A stretch of 54,156 bases of DNA from NCBI GenBank assembly GCA_030672305.1, contig DAOVGR010000040.1:1-54156 (forward strand), read 5' to 3'. Below, in pieces: positions 1 to 7,180 of this stretch (its first letter is position 1; each line of letters opens with the position of its first letter). A model generated the notes under the pieces. It ran no database searches. It had not been told where the DNA came from and saw only the letters and a program-made list of their open reading frames with translations. Source of the DNA: Thermoplasmatales archaeon (GTDB taxonomy: Archaea; Thermoplasmatota; E2; DHVEG-1). The position numbers were made by a program, and so were the translations under genes.

Positions 1-82
1 TGCTTTTCAATACCTCTTCTGCTTCTGAAAGATTAAGACTATTTATAGTCTTTCTGAGGTTTGCCCTCCTTGTAATATTCAT
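1..82 (-). CDS. Partial small protein, function unknown
   Basis: An open frame runs from an ATG at 82 on the minus strand off the window start, giving MNITRRANLRKTINSLNL and about nine more residues (SEAEEVLKS) with a basic, helical, possibly nucleic-acid-binding look. A minus-strand TATA-like stretch (TAATATAAATT, 140-150) lies about 60 bases upstream, which fits a divergent transcription unit opposite lemA. I do not recognise the family. The frame is also open for 12 codons upstream of this ATG, so the start is uncertain. Confidence 0.35.
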   Translation of the reverse strand, partial: MNITRRANLRKTINSLNLSEAEEVLKS

Positions 83-117
83 GAATGCATCCCAAGCATC
101 ATGAATCTTAGGAGGGC
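63..117. repeat. Long interrupted hairpin at the 5' end of the minus-strand gene
   Basis: Two nested inverted repeats are visible: GCCCTCCT (63-70) pairs with AGGAGGGC (110-117), and ATTCATGA (77-84) pairs with TCATGAAT (99-106), with a short ATGC/GCAT extension around a loop near 89-95. Read on the minus strand the putative start codon at 82 lies inside the inner stem. It could be a regulatory RNA structure, or for plus-strand transcription a terminator followed by a T-rich run. A third small hairpin, AGACTA-TTTA-TAGTCT, is at 36-51. Confidence 0.5.
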
Positions 118-139
118 TCTTTTAATTTTTCAACAGCCT

Positions 140-211
140 AATTTATATTATTACAAACTCGATAACTTTATATAAAAAGTGATATTAACCACGTAAAAAC
201 GAAATGGGGAG
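140..211. promoter_or_regulatory. Divergent promoter region with lemA RBS
   Basis: The plus strand has a TATA-like box TTTATATAAA at 167-176. A GGGGAG ribosome-binding site at 206-211 lies five bases before the lemA ATG. A minus-strand AT-box is at 140-150. Confidence 0.5.
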
Positions 212-216
212 ATAAT

Positions 217-774
217 ATGTTATTATGGATAGTCATAATTGTAATTATAATTGTAATATTTTTCCTATTGATTTTCTGGGGTTTCTACAATAGAATTATA
301 AGAATGGAGAATCGAATAGACAACTCTTGGGCTCAAATTGATGTTCAACTAAAAAGAAGAGCAGATCTGATACCTAATCTTATGGAAGCTGTAAAAGGTT
401 ATATGAAGCATGAAAAAGAAGTTCTTGAAAACGTTACAAAGGCACGATCTGCACTCATGACTGCTAAGTCTCAACAGGAAAACATCGATGCAGATAACAT
501 GCTCACAGGTGCATTAAAATCTTTATTTGCAGTTGCTGAGAGTTACCCTGACTTAAAAGCTAATCAAAATTTCATGCAATTACAAGATGAGCTGACACAT
601 ACTGAGGATAAAATTGCCTATTCCCGTCAACATTTCAATGATGTAACTTTGGCATATAACAATATAATAGAGACCTTCCCAGGTCTTTGGTTTGCAAAAA
701 GAATGAATAGAAAAACAAGAGATATGCTACAGATTCCAGAAGCATCTAGAGAACTTCCAAAGGTAAAATTTTAA
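217..774 (+). CDS. lemA: LemA family membrane protein
   Basis: This 185-residue protein has the LemA architecture: one N-terminal membrane helix (about residues 2-23), then a cytoplasmic or lumenal alpha-helical bundle. The family signature is clear around residues 35-55, with NSWAQIDVQLKRRADLIPNL followed by VEAV-like packing (here MEAVKGYMKHE). The biochemical role of LemA is not established; the domain is found throughout bacteria and in many archaea. It sits 23 bases upstream of htpX in the same direction. That is a recurrent LemA-HtpX pair suggesting a joint role in membrane protein quality control. The start is supported by a strong RBS and an upstream TATA box. Confidence 0.93.
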   Translation: MLLWIVIIVIIIVIFFLLIFWGFYNRIIRMENRIDNSWAQIDVQLKRRADLIPNLMEAVKGYMKHEKEVLENVTKARSALMTAKSQQENIDADNMLTGALKSLFAVAESYPDLKANQNFMQLQDELTHTEDKIAYSRQHFNDVTLAYNNIIETFPGLWFAKRMNRKTRDMLQIPEASRELPKVKF

Positions 775-797
775 ATTAAATCAAATATCCTGATATT

Positions 798-1706
798 ATG
801 GAAAAAAAACTCCTTGTTGAAGATCACATTAGGAGAAACAAACGTCAAACTATCTTAGTTTGTTCATTCATGGCTATTTTATTTATTGCAATTGTTTTTT
901 CTTTAGGTTACATTCTATTTGCTGGAAATCTATTCATTGCCCTTGCTTTCGCTCTTCCAATTGCGATTGGATATGTATTAATAACATATTCAATTTCAGT
1001 TCAAACAGTTATTTCAGCAGCAAAAGCAAGACCAGCAAATCCAAAAATTCGAGAAGAAAAACTTTTCATGTATAAAGTTGAGGAAATGTCAATTGCAGCT
1101 GGACTGCCAATGCCAAAGGTTTATGTTCAAGACTCTGACAATATTAATGCATTTGCAACAGGTAAAAAACCAGAAGACGCAGTAATTTGTGCTACAACTG
1201 GAGCTCTAAAAAAATTAAAACCAGATGAACTTGAAGGTGTAATGGCACATGAGATGAGTCATATTAAGAATAATGATATTCTAATAATGACAGTTACTAT
1301 TGCTGTTGTTGGTGCAATTGCTCTAATATCTGAAATTGTTTTTTGGTCTCTTTTTTGGGGCGGAGGCGCAAGAGGTAGGAAAGGCGACGGCAACGCAATT
1401 ATAATTGTATTGGCTATAATTTTTGTAATACTTGCACCGATTTTTTCAAGACTAACATATCTTGCTATATCTAGAAAGCGAGAATATCTTGCAGATTCAA
1501 ATGGAGCGTATTTAACTAGAAACCCAGATGGCCTTGCTAAAGCTTTAGAAAAAATTAAAAAAGATCATCCAAAAGGTAAACCAAAAGGATCAAAAACTGT
1601 TGCCCCACTTTATATTGCAAACCCTTTCAAAAGCGTGTCAGTAAGATCAATTTGGTCTACTCATCCACCTATTGATGAAAGAATTAAAAGACTTAGATCA
1701 ATGTAA
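798..1706 (+). CDS. htpX: HtpX-type membrane zinc metalloprotease (M48)
   Basis: This 302-residue protein belongs to peptidase family M48B and degrades misfolded membrane proteins. Two hydrophobic helices occupy about residues 17-65. The zinc site is HEMSH at 151-155, and the third ligand is expected to be Glu229 in the REYLAD segment. Another hydrophobic pair flanks a glycine-rich loop at about 163-222. All catalytic residues are present and the length matches archaeal HtpX. It is probably cotranscribed with lemA (23-base gap). The active site is expected to face the cytoplasm. Confidence 0.95.
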   Translation: MEKKLLVEDHIRRNKRQTILVCSFMAILFIAIVFSLGYILFAGNLFIALAFALPIAIGYVLITYSISVQTVISAAKARPANPKIREEKLFMYKVEEMSIAAGLPMPKVYVQDSDNINAFATGKKPEDAVICATTGALKKLKPDELEGVMAHEMSHIKNNDILIMTVTIAVVGAIALISEIVFWSLFWGGGARGRKGDGNAIIIVLAIIFVILAPIFSRLTYLAISRKREYLADSNGAYLTRNPDGLAKALEKIKKDHPKGKPKGSKTVAPLYIANPFKSVSVRSIWSTHPPIDERIKRLRSM

Positions 1707-1733
1707 TTTTACTTGATTAGTAATATCTTTTTC

Positions 1734-2189
1734 TTACTCATATAGCTGAATATCTTGAGATACCTTAACATCTAATTTCTTAGGAATGTCAAGTTGAGCC
1801 TTTATTTTCCACTCTGTTTTTCCAGTACCAACAGAAACAGCACTTATGAATGTTCCCGCAGAACCTAGTTTATCCTCAAGTGAATTCTGTATTGCTTGTT
1901 GACTTGTTCTAGGGTCTAATATATCTGGTGGAATTTTTAATTCGAAAGGAACTTGCTCTTTTTGATAATCTTTCTCTCCAGAAATTGGCATATCAAAATC
2001 ATATACATTTTGCCATTGCCATTTATTTCCGTGTCTAACTTTTCTAACACCAACTAAAGATACTTTTAATTTTCTAGCATAAGCTGGTTTTTTTAGATTT
2101 AGTGTTACAGTTCCCTTTGCAGTTTCCCCAGGCGTAAAATTATATTTCTCCAGCATCAAAGATATCTTAGGCGGTCCAAATAATCCCAT
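1734..2189 (-). CDS. Spo0M-like arrestin-fold protein
   Basis: The gene encodes a small all-beta protein. MGLFGPPKISLMLEKYNFTP followed by GETAKGTVTLNLKKP resembles the N-terminal arrestin/SpoOM domain (immunoglobulin-like beta sandwich). The central VPFELKIP stretch is also typical. I place the start at 2189, 30 bases inside the longest frame (2219), because GAGGA lies about seven bases upstream and the protein then begins as family members do. That gives 151 residues. Bacillus Spo0M is a regulator of sporulation and cell-shape traits; what archaeal relatives do is not known. It is convergent with htpX and divergent from the alcohol dehydrogenase gene. Confidence 0.7.
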   Translation of the reverse strand: MGLFGPPKISLMLEKYNFTPGETAKGTVTLNLKKPAYARKLKVSLVGVRKVRHGNKWQWQNVYDFDMPISGEKDYQKEQVPFELKIPPDILDPRTSQQAIQNSLEDKLGSAGTFISAVSVGTGKTEWKIKAQLDIPKKLDVKVSQDIQLYE

Positions 2190-2267
2190 ATTATCAATCC
2201 TCTGATATTTTTCAACCAATAGGTAACATATAATAAATAATTAAAGTTTCCACATTTAGGTTTTCAC

Positions 2268-3302
2268 ATGGAAAAAATGAAAGTAGCAATGTATTACAAT
2301 AATAACGATGTAAGAATCGAAGAAATGCCAATTCCAAAAATAAATGATAACGAGCTTCTTGTAAAAGTTCAGGCATGCGGTATCTGTGGAAGCGATGTAA
2401 TGGAATGGTACAGGTTAAAAAAAGCACCAAGAGTTCTAGGTCATGAAATGTCTGGAGACATTGTAAAGGTTGGAAAGAATATTAAAAAATTCAAAGTTGG
2501 AGATAGAATTTTTGTATCTCATCATATACCATGTAACACTTGTAAATATTGTCAAAATGATCAGCATACTATCTGTGATACATTACATTCTACAAATTTT
2601 GATCCAGGAGGTTTTGCACAGTTTCTAAGAGTTCCTGAAATTAATGTTGATTGTGGTGTATTTTTTCTACCAAAAGAATTGTCATACGAGGAAGGAGCAT
2701 TTATTGAACCATTGGCTTGTGTAGTTCGCGGTTTAAGAAGTGCAGGTATAAAATCAGGGCAAAATGTTTTGGTAATTGGAAGTGGAGTAGCAGGTCTTCT
2801 TAATATTAAACTTGCCAAAGCAATGGGTGCAAATAGAATTTTTACAACAGATATTAACGATTTTCGATTGAAGAAAGCAAAAGAAATTGGTGCAGATGTT
2901 GTAATCCATGCAAAGGAAAATGTTCCTGAACAAATAAAAAAACACAATAATGGAAATCTAGCAGACCTTGTTATTTTATGTGTGGGGGCGCCATCTGCAG
3001 CAAGGCAATCCTTGGAATCAGTTGCTGCTGGTGGAACAATACTATTTTTTGCTCCAACAGAACCTGGTGTAGAAATTTCATTTCCATTGTTTGATTTATG
3101 GAATAAACAGATAAAAATGGTTTCAACATATGCAGGAGCTCCTAGAGATATAGATGAAGCAATAGACTTAATAAAAACTAAAAAAGTGAAAGTGACAGAT
3201 TTAATCACTCATAGATTCCCTTTAAATGAAGCAGAAAAAGGATTCAAATTAACAGCTCAGGCAACAAATTCTATTAAAATAATAATTGAACCTCAGAAGT
3301 AA
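2268..3302 (+). CDS. Zinc-dependent medium-chain alcohol/polyol dehydrogenase
   Basis: This 344-residue MDR-family oxidoreductase resembles sorbitol or threonine dehydrogenases. It should oxidise a secondary alcohol with NAD(P)+. Catalytic zinc ligands are visible as Cys40 in CGICGSD and His59-Glu60 in LGHEMSG. Four structural-zinc cysteines are at 89, 92, 95 and 103. The Rossmann motif VIGSGVAGLL lies near residue 166. A second ATG nine bases downstream (MKVAMYY) could be the real start. A TATA-like ACATATAATA lies about 40 bases upstream. It stands alone; substrate specificity cannot be read from sequence, and sugar or polyol dehydrogenase is the best guess. Confidence 0.88.
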   Translation: MEKMKVAMYYNNNDVRIEEMPIPKINDNELLVKVQACGICGSDVMEWYRLKKAPRVLGHEMSGDIVKVGKNIKKFKVGDRIFVSHHIPCNTCKYCQNDQHTICDTLHSTNFDPGGFAQFLRVPEINVDCGVFFLPKELSYEEGAFIEPLACVVRGLRSAGIKSGQNVLVIGSGVAGLLNIKLAKAMGANRIFTTDINDFRLKKAKEIGADVVIHAKENVPEQIKKHNNGNLADLVILCVGAPSAARQSLESVAAGGTILFFAPTEPGVEISFPLFDLWNKQIKMVSTYAGAPRDIDEAIDLIKTKKVKVTDLITHRFPLNEAEKGFKLTAQATNSIKIIIEPQK

Positions 3303-3360
3303 TAATCTCAATTTATTTTTTATTAAAAGTTTATAATAAACGACATTATTTTGGTGCGCA

Positions 3361-4263
3361 ATGAAAAAAATCAAAGCAATCTGGGAGCTCCTAAGACTAG
3401 AACATGGAGTAATGATTGCCATAGCAATACTGATTGGTTCATTAATAGCTCTAAAAGGAGAGGGATTTCCTGCTTTTGATAAATTTATACTTACGTTTTT
3501 TACAGCTTTGTTTCTTGAGGCAAGCACTTTTGCTCTAAATGATTATTATGACTTAGAAATTGATAAAAAAAATAAAAGAACCGACAGACCTCTAGTAAGA
3601 GGAGATATTACACCAAAATCAGCTCTCTATTTGTTTTTCATATTATTTCCTCTAGGAATAATTTGTTCGTTTTTCGTTAACATTGCCTGCTTCATTATTG
3701 CATTAATTACGGCTCTTCTAGCAATTGTCTATGATGCAAAGATGAAAAAAATTAAGCTGCTTGGAAATTTCTACATAGCATATGTGATGGCAATTCCTTT
3801 TATTTTTGGAGGAGCCGCAGTATTAGGAAAAGATGTATTGTTTTTCGAAATTGATCCTGCAATTTACATAGTTGCATTTATTGCATTTTTTGCAGGTTCA
3901 GGTAGAGAAATAATGAAGGATGTAATGGATTTTAAGGGTGATAGTAAAACAGGGGTTAGATCTTTTCCAAAATATATTGGAAATCGAAAATCAAATATTC
4001 TTGCGGGCATATTTTTCTTAATTGCTATTGTTTTAAGTTTTCTACCTTTTGTTATGAAGCAATACCAAATTTATTATCTGAATTATTCCTATCTTTTACT
4101 TGTTTTTATTACTGATATAATGCTTTTAAGCACATCTTTTCAGTTAATTTTTAAAAAGAAACCAAATTTGAAACTTTATAGAAGTTTTACATTATTTGCA
4201 ATTTTCGTAGGACTTCTTGCTTTTTTGGTACCAATTCTTTTATTGATAATTAGAGGAGGATAA
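3361..4263 (+). CDS. UbiA prenyltransferase, likely digeranylgeranylglyceryl phosphate synthase
   Basis: This 300-residue integral membrane protein with about eight or nine hydrophobic helices fits the UbiA superfamily. Both aspartate-rich motifs are present: NDYYDLEIDKKNKRTDRP (residues 60-77) and KDVMDFKGD (186-194). In archaea the closest common role is attaching the second geranylgeranyl chain to geranylgeranylglyceryl phosphate, making the ether-lipid precursor. A menaquinone- or chlorophyll-type prenyltransferase is less likely. It heads a tight three-gene cluster (gaps of 4 and 4 bases). A TATA-like GTTTATAATAA lies about 27 bases before the ATG, suggesting a very short leader. Confidence 0.85.
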   Translation: MKKIKAIWELLRLEHGVMIAIAILIGSLIALKGEGFPAFDKFILTFFTALFLEASTFALNDYYDLEIDKKNKRTDRPLVRGDITPKSALYLFFILFPLGIICSFFVNIACFIIALITALLAIVYDAKMKKIKLLGNFYIAYVMAIPFIFGGAAVLGKDVLFFEIDPAIYIVAFIAFFAGSGREIMKDVMDFKGDSKTGVRSFPKYIGNRKSNILAGIFFLIAIVLSFLPFVMKQYQIYYLNYSYLLLVFITDIMLLSTSFQLIFKKKPNLKLYRSFTLFAIFVGLLAFLVPILLLIIRGG

Positions 4264-4267
4264 TAGT

Positions 4268-4933
4268 GTGTTTCAAAGTGATTTAGTGGGGGTTGCACTA
4301 GTTTACATATACGTTGCAATTCTTCTAGTTATAACTGAAAAACTCCTTGATAAATATCCAGAATTCAGTAGAAAAATTCTTCATATTATGGTTGGAAATA
4401 TTGCATTTATTTTACCAATTTTTGAAACAAAAGAAATCATGGTATTTATTGCAGCAGGACCTTTTATTTTCTTTACATTTCTAATGAGTCCGCATACTCC
4501 TATTAAATCTATACGTGGAAAAACGTCAGCTGCTGGACATGGTATGGGTTTGGTATATTACTCAATTACTTGGACAATTTTAGCATATTTGTTTTTTGAT
4601 AATATGGTTGTAGTTGCTATTGGTATTCTTGCAATGTCATATGGTGATGGTTTTGCATCAATAATTGGTCTAAAATATGGAAAGAAAAAATACAAAATCT
4701 TTGGCGATGAAAAAAGCTATGCAGGTTCAATTGCAATGTTTGTAATTACTTTTACAGCTATTGTGATTGCTATATTTTATTACGGAATTTCAGTTACAAC
4801 TTACTTACTTTTAATTCTTGCATTTATTGCACTCATTGCTGCTCTAATAGAAGGTTTAACCCCAAGAGGATTTGACAATCTTTCTGTTCCTTTTGTTGCA
4901 GCTTTCCTTTACTGGATATTTTTTCTAGTGTGA
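4268..4933 (+). CDS. Polyprenol/dolichol-kinase-like membrane protein
   Basis: A 221-residue membrane protein starting at GTG, four bases after the prenyltransferase stop. It matches the SEC59/DGK1/VTE5 family of CTP-dependent lipid kinases. An N-terminal helix precedes SRKILHIMVGNIAF (a typical RK-x-xH segment). A central SYGDGFASIIGLKYGKKK and the GDEKSYAGSIAMF stretch (about residues 132-163) then carry the family's active-site region. Expected activity is phosphorylation of a long-chain isoprenoid alcohol at the membrane. Placement between a prenyltransferase and a P-loop kinase suggests prenol salvage or dolichyl phosphate supply for glycosylation. CDP-archaeol synthase is a weaker alternative, since its motifs are not seen. 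Confidence 0.75.
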   Translation: MFQSDLVGVALVYIYVAILLVITEKLLDKYPEFSRKILHIMVGNIAFILPIFETKEIMVFIAAGPFIFFTFLMSPHTPIKSIRGKTSAAGHGMGLVYYSITWTILAYLFFDNMVVVAIGILAMSYGDGFASIIGLKYGKKKYKIFGDEKSYAGSIAMFVITFTAIVIAIFYYGISVTTYLLLILAFIALIAALIEGLTPRGFDNLSVPFVAAFLYWIFFLV

Positions 4934-4937
4934 GATT

Positions 4938-5513
4938 ATGAGGCTTATAATTGTCGATGGACTTGATGGAGTTGGAAAAGACACTCAAGCTCGTTTTATT
5001 AAAAAAAGATATGAAAAATTAGGTAAGAAAGTAATTATCCGCTCTCATCCTGAATCTGATAATTTTTTTGGTAGAAAAGCAAAAAGGGCACTTCTTGGTA
5101 AAGGAAAGATAAACAAACTAAAAGCTTCATTTTTTTATATGATGGATGTACTCCATTCGATAAAAAAATATTATCGGAAAAAGAATGCTGATACACTTAT
5201 CATGGTTCGTTATTTGGTTGGAACTGCATATCTACCTAAAGGATTTGCAAAAATTGCATACAAATTTTTTGAAAATTTTGTTCCAACCTCAGAGTACATG
5301 TTTTTTCTGGATGCTACCCCTGAAATATTATTTAAACGAGTTGAAAAACGAAAGGAAAAGGAAATGTTTGAGACTCTTGAAGAGTTTGAAATTGTTAGAA
5401 AAAAGGCACTTCACCTTGTTAGAAAGTGGAATATTATTGATATTTCTGGCTCAATTGATAACTCATCTTCTAAGATTAATAAAATTCTTGATAAGTTAGA
5501 TAAAAGTCATTAA
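4938..5513 (+). CDS. Thymidylate-kinase-like P-loop kinase
   Basis: This 191-residue protein opens with VDGLDGVGKDTQARF (Walker A at residues 8-16), as in dTMP kinases. The later LDATPEILFKRVEKRKEKE segment also matches the family. The usual DRY segment is replaced by IMVRYLVGTAYLP, so the aspartate normally preceding the conserved arginine is missing. It may therefore act on a different phosphorylated substrate. It starts four bases after the polyprenol-kinase-like gene and is probably translated from the same mRNA. A plain dTMP kinase is possible. The neighbours make a lipid-phosphate kinase worth considering. Confidence 0.7.
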   Translation: MRLIIVDGLDGVGKDTQARFIKKRYEKLGKKVIIRSHPESDNFFGRKAKRALLGKGKINKLKASFFYMMDVLHSIKKYYRKKNADTLIMVRYLVGTAYLPKGFAKIAYKFFENFVPTSEYMFFLDATPEILFKRVEKRKEKEMFETLEEFEIVRKKALHLVRKWNIIDISGSIDNSSSKINKILDKLDKSH

Positions 5514-5564
5514 TAATTTTAATATCCCTTATCTCCCTTCACCACCTTACAAGCTTTCCAATTC

Positions 5565-5975
5565 TTACAACATAAGCTTTTTTACAACATCTTTAAGATG
5601 TGGGACTGTGTTATAATTTATAATTTCTGAAGGTTGTATCCACCGGTATTCTGAATGTTCCCAGTCTATTTTTATTTTACTTTTTTTTCTTATTTCAAAT
5701 AAGAATACAAATATTTCCCAATCATATCTTTTCTGCTCATAAAAATCAGTAAACACGATGGGATCTAACTTTTTAATTAGACTGACATCTTCTTTTTTTA
5801 GCCCAACCTCTTCCTTTATTTCCTTGATTGCAGTCTCATATGGCTTTTCATTTTTTTCAACATAACCTGCGACACCACCCCATAAGCCTTTGTAAGTTTT
5901 TACTTTATTACTTCTTTTTAAAATAAGTAGATTCCCATCATTATTTAATAATAAAGAGGTAGCAACATTTGGCAT
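5565..5975 (-). CDS. Nudix hydrolase
   Basis: A 136-residue single-domain protein with a Nudix box at residues 37-59: G-x5-E-x7-KE-x-x-EEVGL, with Lys replacing the usual Arg of REUXEE. Such enzymes cleave nucleoside diphosphates linked to another moiety; the substrate cannot be told from sequence. Its start is one base after the purQ stop on the same strand, so the two are very likely cotranscribed. It faces the kinase gene tail to tail. Confidence 0.85.
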   Translation of the reverse strand: MPNVATSLLLNNDGNLLILKRSNKVKTYKGLWGGVAGYVEKNEKPYETAIKEIKEEVGLKKEDVSLIKKLDPIVFTDFYEQKRYDWEIFVFLFEIRKKSKIKIDWEHSEYRWIQPSEIINYNTVPHLKDVVKKLML

Positions 5976-5976
5976 A

Positions 5977-6813
5977 TTAGAACCTTTTACAAATATAGTC
6001 TAAAACAGATTCAAAAATAGCTTTTCCATCACCTAAATTGCTATTAAGTTTAGTTATTGTCCAATCTGGATGTTGGTGTTTATAATATGATCTTTCAGGA
6101 TGAGGCATCAAACCAAATACATTACCAATTCTATTGCATATTCCAGCTATATTTGAAATTGAACCATTTGGATTCCAAGGATATCCTTCATAATTTCCAT
6201 CAGGATTAACATATCTAAAAACAATCTGGTCATTTTCTTCTAGGTTTTTAATGTACTTTTTTTGTTTGTCAAGAGGAAATAGTAATTTTCCTTCTGCATG
6301 AGCACTAGGAATTAGTCTAATTTCGTTTTTTAGAATTTTTGAGGTAAATATACACTTACCATTATTTTCATGTTTAAGAAGAGTAGGTCTACATTCAAAT
6401 CTATTAGAATCATTTATATTTAGACATGCATCAGGTGAAGAACTTATAATGTTATCAATTCCTGGTAGCAAACCGAGTTCTATGAGCACCTGAAATCCAT
6501 TGCATATACCAAGAATCGGATATTCTTGTTTTACAAATTCAACTAAATCTTTATTCAACTTACTTTTAATTCTTGCAGCAAATATTGCACCAGCTCTTAT
6601 GTAATCTCCCGCAGAAAATCCACCAGGAATCATTAAGCAATGGAACTGAGAAATCTCACGTTTTTCATCTTTATTACAATCTATATTTAATAATTGCTTT
6701 AGGTGAACAAATTCAGGATTTGCTCCTAATCTTTTAAATGCATCAAGCGACTCTTGTTCACAATTTGTCCCTTCTATTCTTAAAACTGCTATTTTTACGT
6801 CCTCAATTTTCAA
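5977..6813 (-). CDS. purQ: Phosphoribosylformylglycinamidine synthase, glutaminase subunit
   Basis: A class I glutamine amidotransferase of 278 residues that supplies ammonia to PurL in the fourth step of purine synthesis. The triad is visible: Cys104 in LGICNGFQ, and His238/Glu240 in LMPHPERS. The N-terminal VLRIEGTNCEQ motif is typical of PurQ. It is longer than bacterial PurQ (about 225) but similar to many archaeal versions. The best start is TTG at 6813, preceded by AGGTGAAAG. A TATA-like stretch on the minus strand near 6868-6880 would serve it. purL and purS are not in the window. Confidence 0.93.
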   Translation of the reverse strand: MKIEDVKIAVLRIEGTNCEQESLDAFKRLGANPEFVHLKQLLNIDCNKDEKREISQFHCLMIPGGFSAGDYIRAGAIFAARIKSKLNKDLVEFVKQEYPILGICNGFQVLIELGLLPGIDNIISSSPDACLNINDSNRFECRPTLLKHENNGKCIFTSKILKNEIRLIPSAHAEGKLLFPLDKQKKYIKNLEENDQIVFRYVNPDGNYEGYPWNPNGSISNIAGICNRIGNVFGLMPHPERSYYKHQHPDWTITKLNSNLGDGKAIFESVLDYICKRF

Positions 6814-6897
6814 TCTTTCACCTAAATTTAATATCGTTATAGCATCTCTATTATTTCTTTTTTAATAAATTTTATATACGAAATCTTTATTTACCTG

Positions 6898-6933
6898 TAA
6901 TTACATATAATGAAATATAGTTATATATAATTA
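6898..6933. promoter_or_regulatory. Inverted-repeat operator for the RHH regulator
   Basis: Two 13-base arms, TAATTACATATAA (6898-6910) and TTATATATAATTA (6921-6933), are reverse complements with one mismatch, separated by ten bases. The right arm overlaps a TATA-like sequence and ends nine bases before the ATG of the ribbon-helix-helix gene, just ahead of its GGTGAT ribosome-binding site. Position and symmetry fit an autoregulatory operator controlling the sulfate operon. Binding is inferred. Confidence 0.6.
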
Positions 6934-6942
6934 GGTGATGAT

Positions 6943-7170
6943 ATGGAAAAAGAAAGTAAAAATTATACGACAATATCAATTCCAACCCCTTTAGCAAAGA
7001 AAATTAAGGAAAGAATAAAAGGAACTGGTTTTACATCCCTTTCTTCTTATGTGACATATGTACTTAGAGAAATAATATCTAGTGACAAAGAAGAAAATGA
7101 AGAAGCATTCACAAAAGAAGATGAAGAAAAAGTCAAGGATAGATTACGGGCACTAGGATATTTAGAGTGA
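6943..7170 (+). CDS. Ribbon-helix-helix (CopG-type) regulator
   Basis: A 75-residue protein. YTTISIPTPLAKKIKERIKG forms the DNA-contacting strand and first helix, and SSYVTYVLREII the second helix, a typical CopG/Arc/MetJ fold. The acidic C-terminal tail (about 47-75) could mediate oligomerisation or partner binding. It lies ten bases upstream of ATP sulfurylase and directly behind a near-perfect inverted repeat. It is therefore the likely regulator of the sulfate-activation operon and of itself. An antitoxin role is less likely because no toxin gene is adjacent. Confidence 0.8.
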   Translation: MEKESKNYTTISIPTPLAKKIKERIKGTGFTSLSSYVTYVLREIISSDKEENEEAFTKEDEEKVKDRLRALGYLE

Positions 7171-7180
7171 GGAATTAAAT

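Noticed and set aside
2561-3208. 215-codon minus-strand frame opposite the alcohol dehydrogenase
   Set aside because: The dehydrogenase has intact zinc and NAD motifs; the antisense frame is a shadow.
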